Part shown: piece by piece, positions 5,277 through 5,776 of the stretch | How the letters are laid out: each line of letters begins with the position of its first letter | How positions within the stretch are numbered: position 1 is the stretch's first letter | Assembly: GCA_002292215.1 (NCBI GenBank) | Contig: DBBN01000120.1 | Span: 1-5,776, forward strand | DNA length: 5,776 nt | Reading direction: 5' to 3' | Source of the DNA: Glaciecola sp. UBA983 | GTDB taxonomy: Bacteria; Pseudomonadota; Gammaproteobacteria; Enterobacterales; Alteromonadaceae | Made by a program: the position numbers and the translations under genes | The notes under the pieces: generated by a model | The model's database searches: none | What the model was told of the DNA's origin: nothing | The model's input: only the letters and a program-made list of their open reading frames with translations

Positions 5277-5776
5277 TTAAGTAATATCGATTTGTTCAGG
5301 TCCCAGAAATCGTTTCGCGTAGTCCATATAGATTTTATGCTTAATGAAGACATCATAAAGGTCAGGATCAATGTGCGCTTCCTCTTTCATGCGCCCCATG
5401 ATTTTCAGGCACTGAGATAACGGCATGCCTTTTTTGTAGGGCCGGTCAGAGGCAGTAAGGGCTTCAAAGATATCAGCGATACCCATACAGCGCGCTTGAA
5501 TCGACATGTCCTCACGCTTGAGTTTATTTGGATAACCGGTGCCATCCATTTTTTCATGATGACCCCCAGCATATTCCACCACATTTTTTAAGTGCTCCGG
5601 CCAGGGGATTTGATTTAGCAGTTTGATGGTTGCGACAATGTGGTAATTAATGATTTCGCGCTCTTCTTGCGTTAATGTACCAGCGACAATACTGAGGTTA
5701 TAGACCTCATCTTCAGAGAGTGCGGGCTGTGTTTGCCCCTCATGATCTACCCACTGGCGGCTGGCGATGCTTCTTA
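5277..5776 (-). CDS. C-terminal part of an HD-GYP phosphodiesterase (5' end outside window)
   Basis: The frame is open from the window edge to the TAA at 5279-5277, giving the last 166 residues. The HD-GYP signature HHEKMDGTGYP is intact, and downstream IADIFEALTASDRPYKKG is the usual second half of this fold. Upstream, NYHIVATIKLL carries a histidine likely to be a further metal ligand. The preceding LTQEEREIINYH is typical of these domains. The HD dyad and any sensory domain lie outside the window. HD-GYP enzymes with this signature generally hydrolyse c-di-GMP to pGpG or GMP, so this would oppose the GGDEF enzyme 2 kb away. That activity is inferred, since some family members are degenerate and the N-terminal half is unseen. 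The gene reads in the same direction as the cyclase but ends 227 bases before its ATG, and the cyclase has its own promoter. The GTG at 5582 is an internal valine, not a start. Confidence 0.88.
   Translation of the reverse strand, partial: RSIASRQWVDHEGQTQPALSEDEVYNLSIVAGTLTQEEREIINYHIVATIKLLNQIPWPEHLKNVVEYAGGHHEKMDGTGYPNKLKREDMSIQARCMGIADIFEALTASDRPYKKGMPLSQCLKIMGRMKEEAHIDPDLYDVFIKHKIYMDYAKRFLGPEQIDIT

Noticed and set aside
5580..5582. GTG as the start of a 101-residue HD-GYP fragment
   Set aside because: The frame continues open to the window edge with HD-GYP-like sequence (EEREIINYH), so the gene is longer and this codon is an internal valine.

Overview
The window looks like chromosomal DNA from a Gram-negative proteobacterium. 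The base composition is moderately AT-rich by eye (roughly 40-45% GC, not computed). The evidence for this placement is the end of a giant type I secreted surface adhesin plus three cytoplasmic-type second-messenger enzymes (GGDEF, HD-GYP, class III cyclase). A gamma- or betaproteobacterium is most likely; I cannot name the genus.

Layout. Bases 2-2434 (+) are the 3' end of a very large LapA/RTX-like adhesin gene whose start lies outside the window. Bases 2435-2599 form a short intergenic region with a long imperfect dyad and a TATAAT-type promoter. Bases 2600-3520 (+) encode a soluble PAS-GGDEF diguanylate cyclase with an intact GGDEF motif and an RxxD feedback site. Its stop codon overlaps, tail to tail, the stop codon of a gene on the other strand (3517-5049, -). 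That gene encodes a rare three-part protein: an N-terminal MerR-like helix-turn-helix, a central PAS-like region and a C-terminal class III adenylate/guanylate cyclase domain. Bases 5050-5276 form an AT-rich intergenic region. It holds a perfect-consensus sigma70-type promoter (TTGACA-N16-TATAAT) for the cyclase gene, with copies of the element ATTTAGACAG over and around it. Bases 5277-5776 (-) are the 3' end of an HD-GYP phosphodiesterase gene that enters from outside the window.

How it may work together (inference). LapA-type adhesins are retained or released according to c-di-GMP. Here the adhesin lies beside a c-di-GMP synthase, and a probable c-di-GMP hydrolase is a few kilobases away. 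Between them sits a cyclase that carries its own DNA-binding domain and has repeated candidate operators on its own promoter. The most notable thing in the window is this cyclase/operator pair: a possible autoregulated, DNA-bound nucleotide cyclase within an attachment-signalling neighbourhood.
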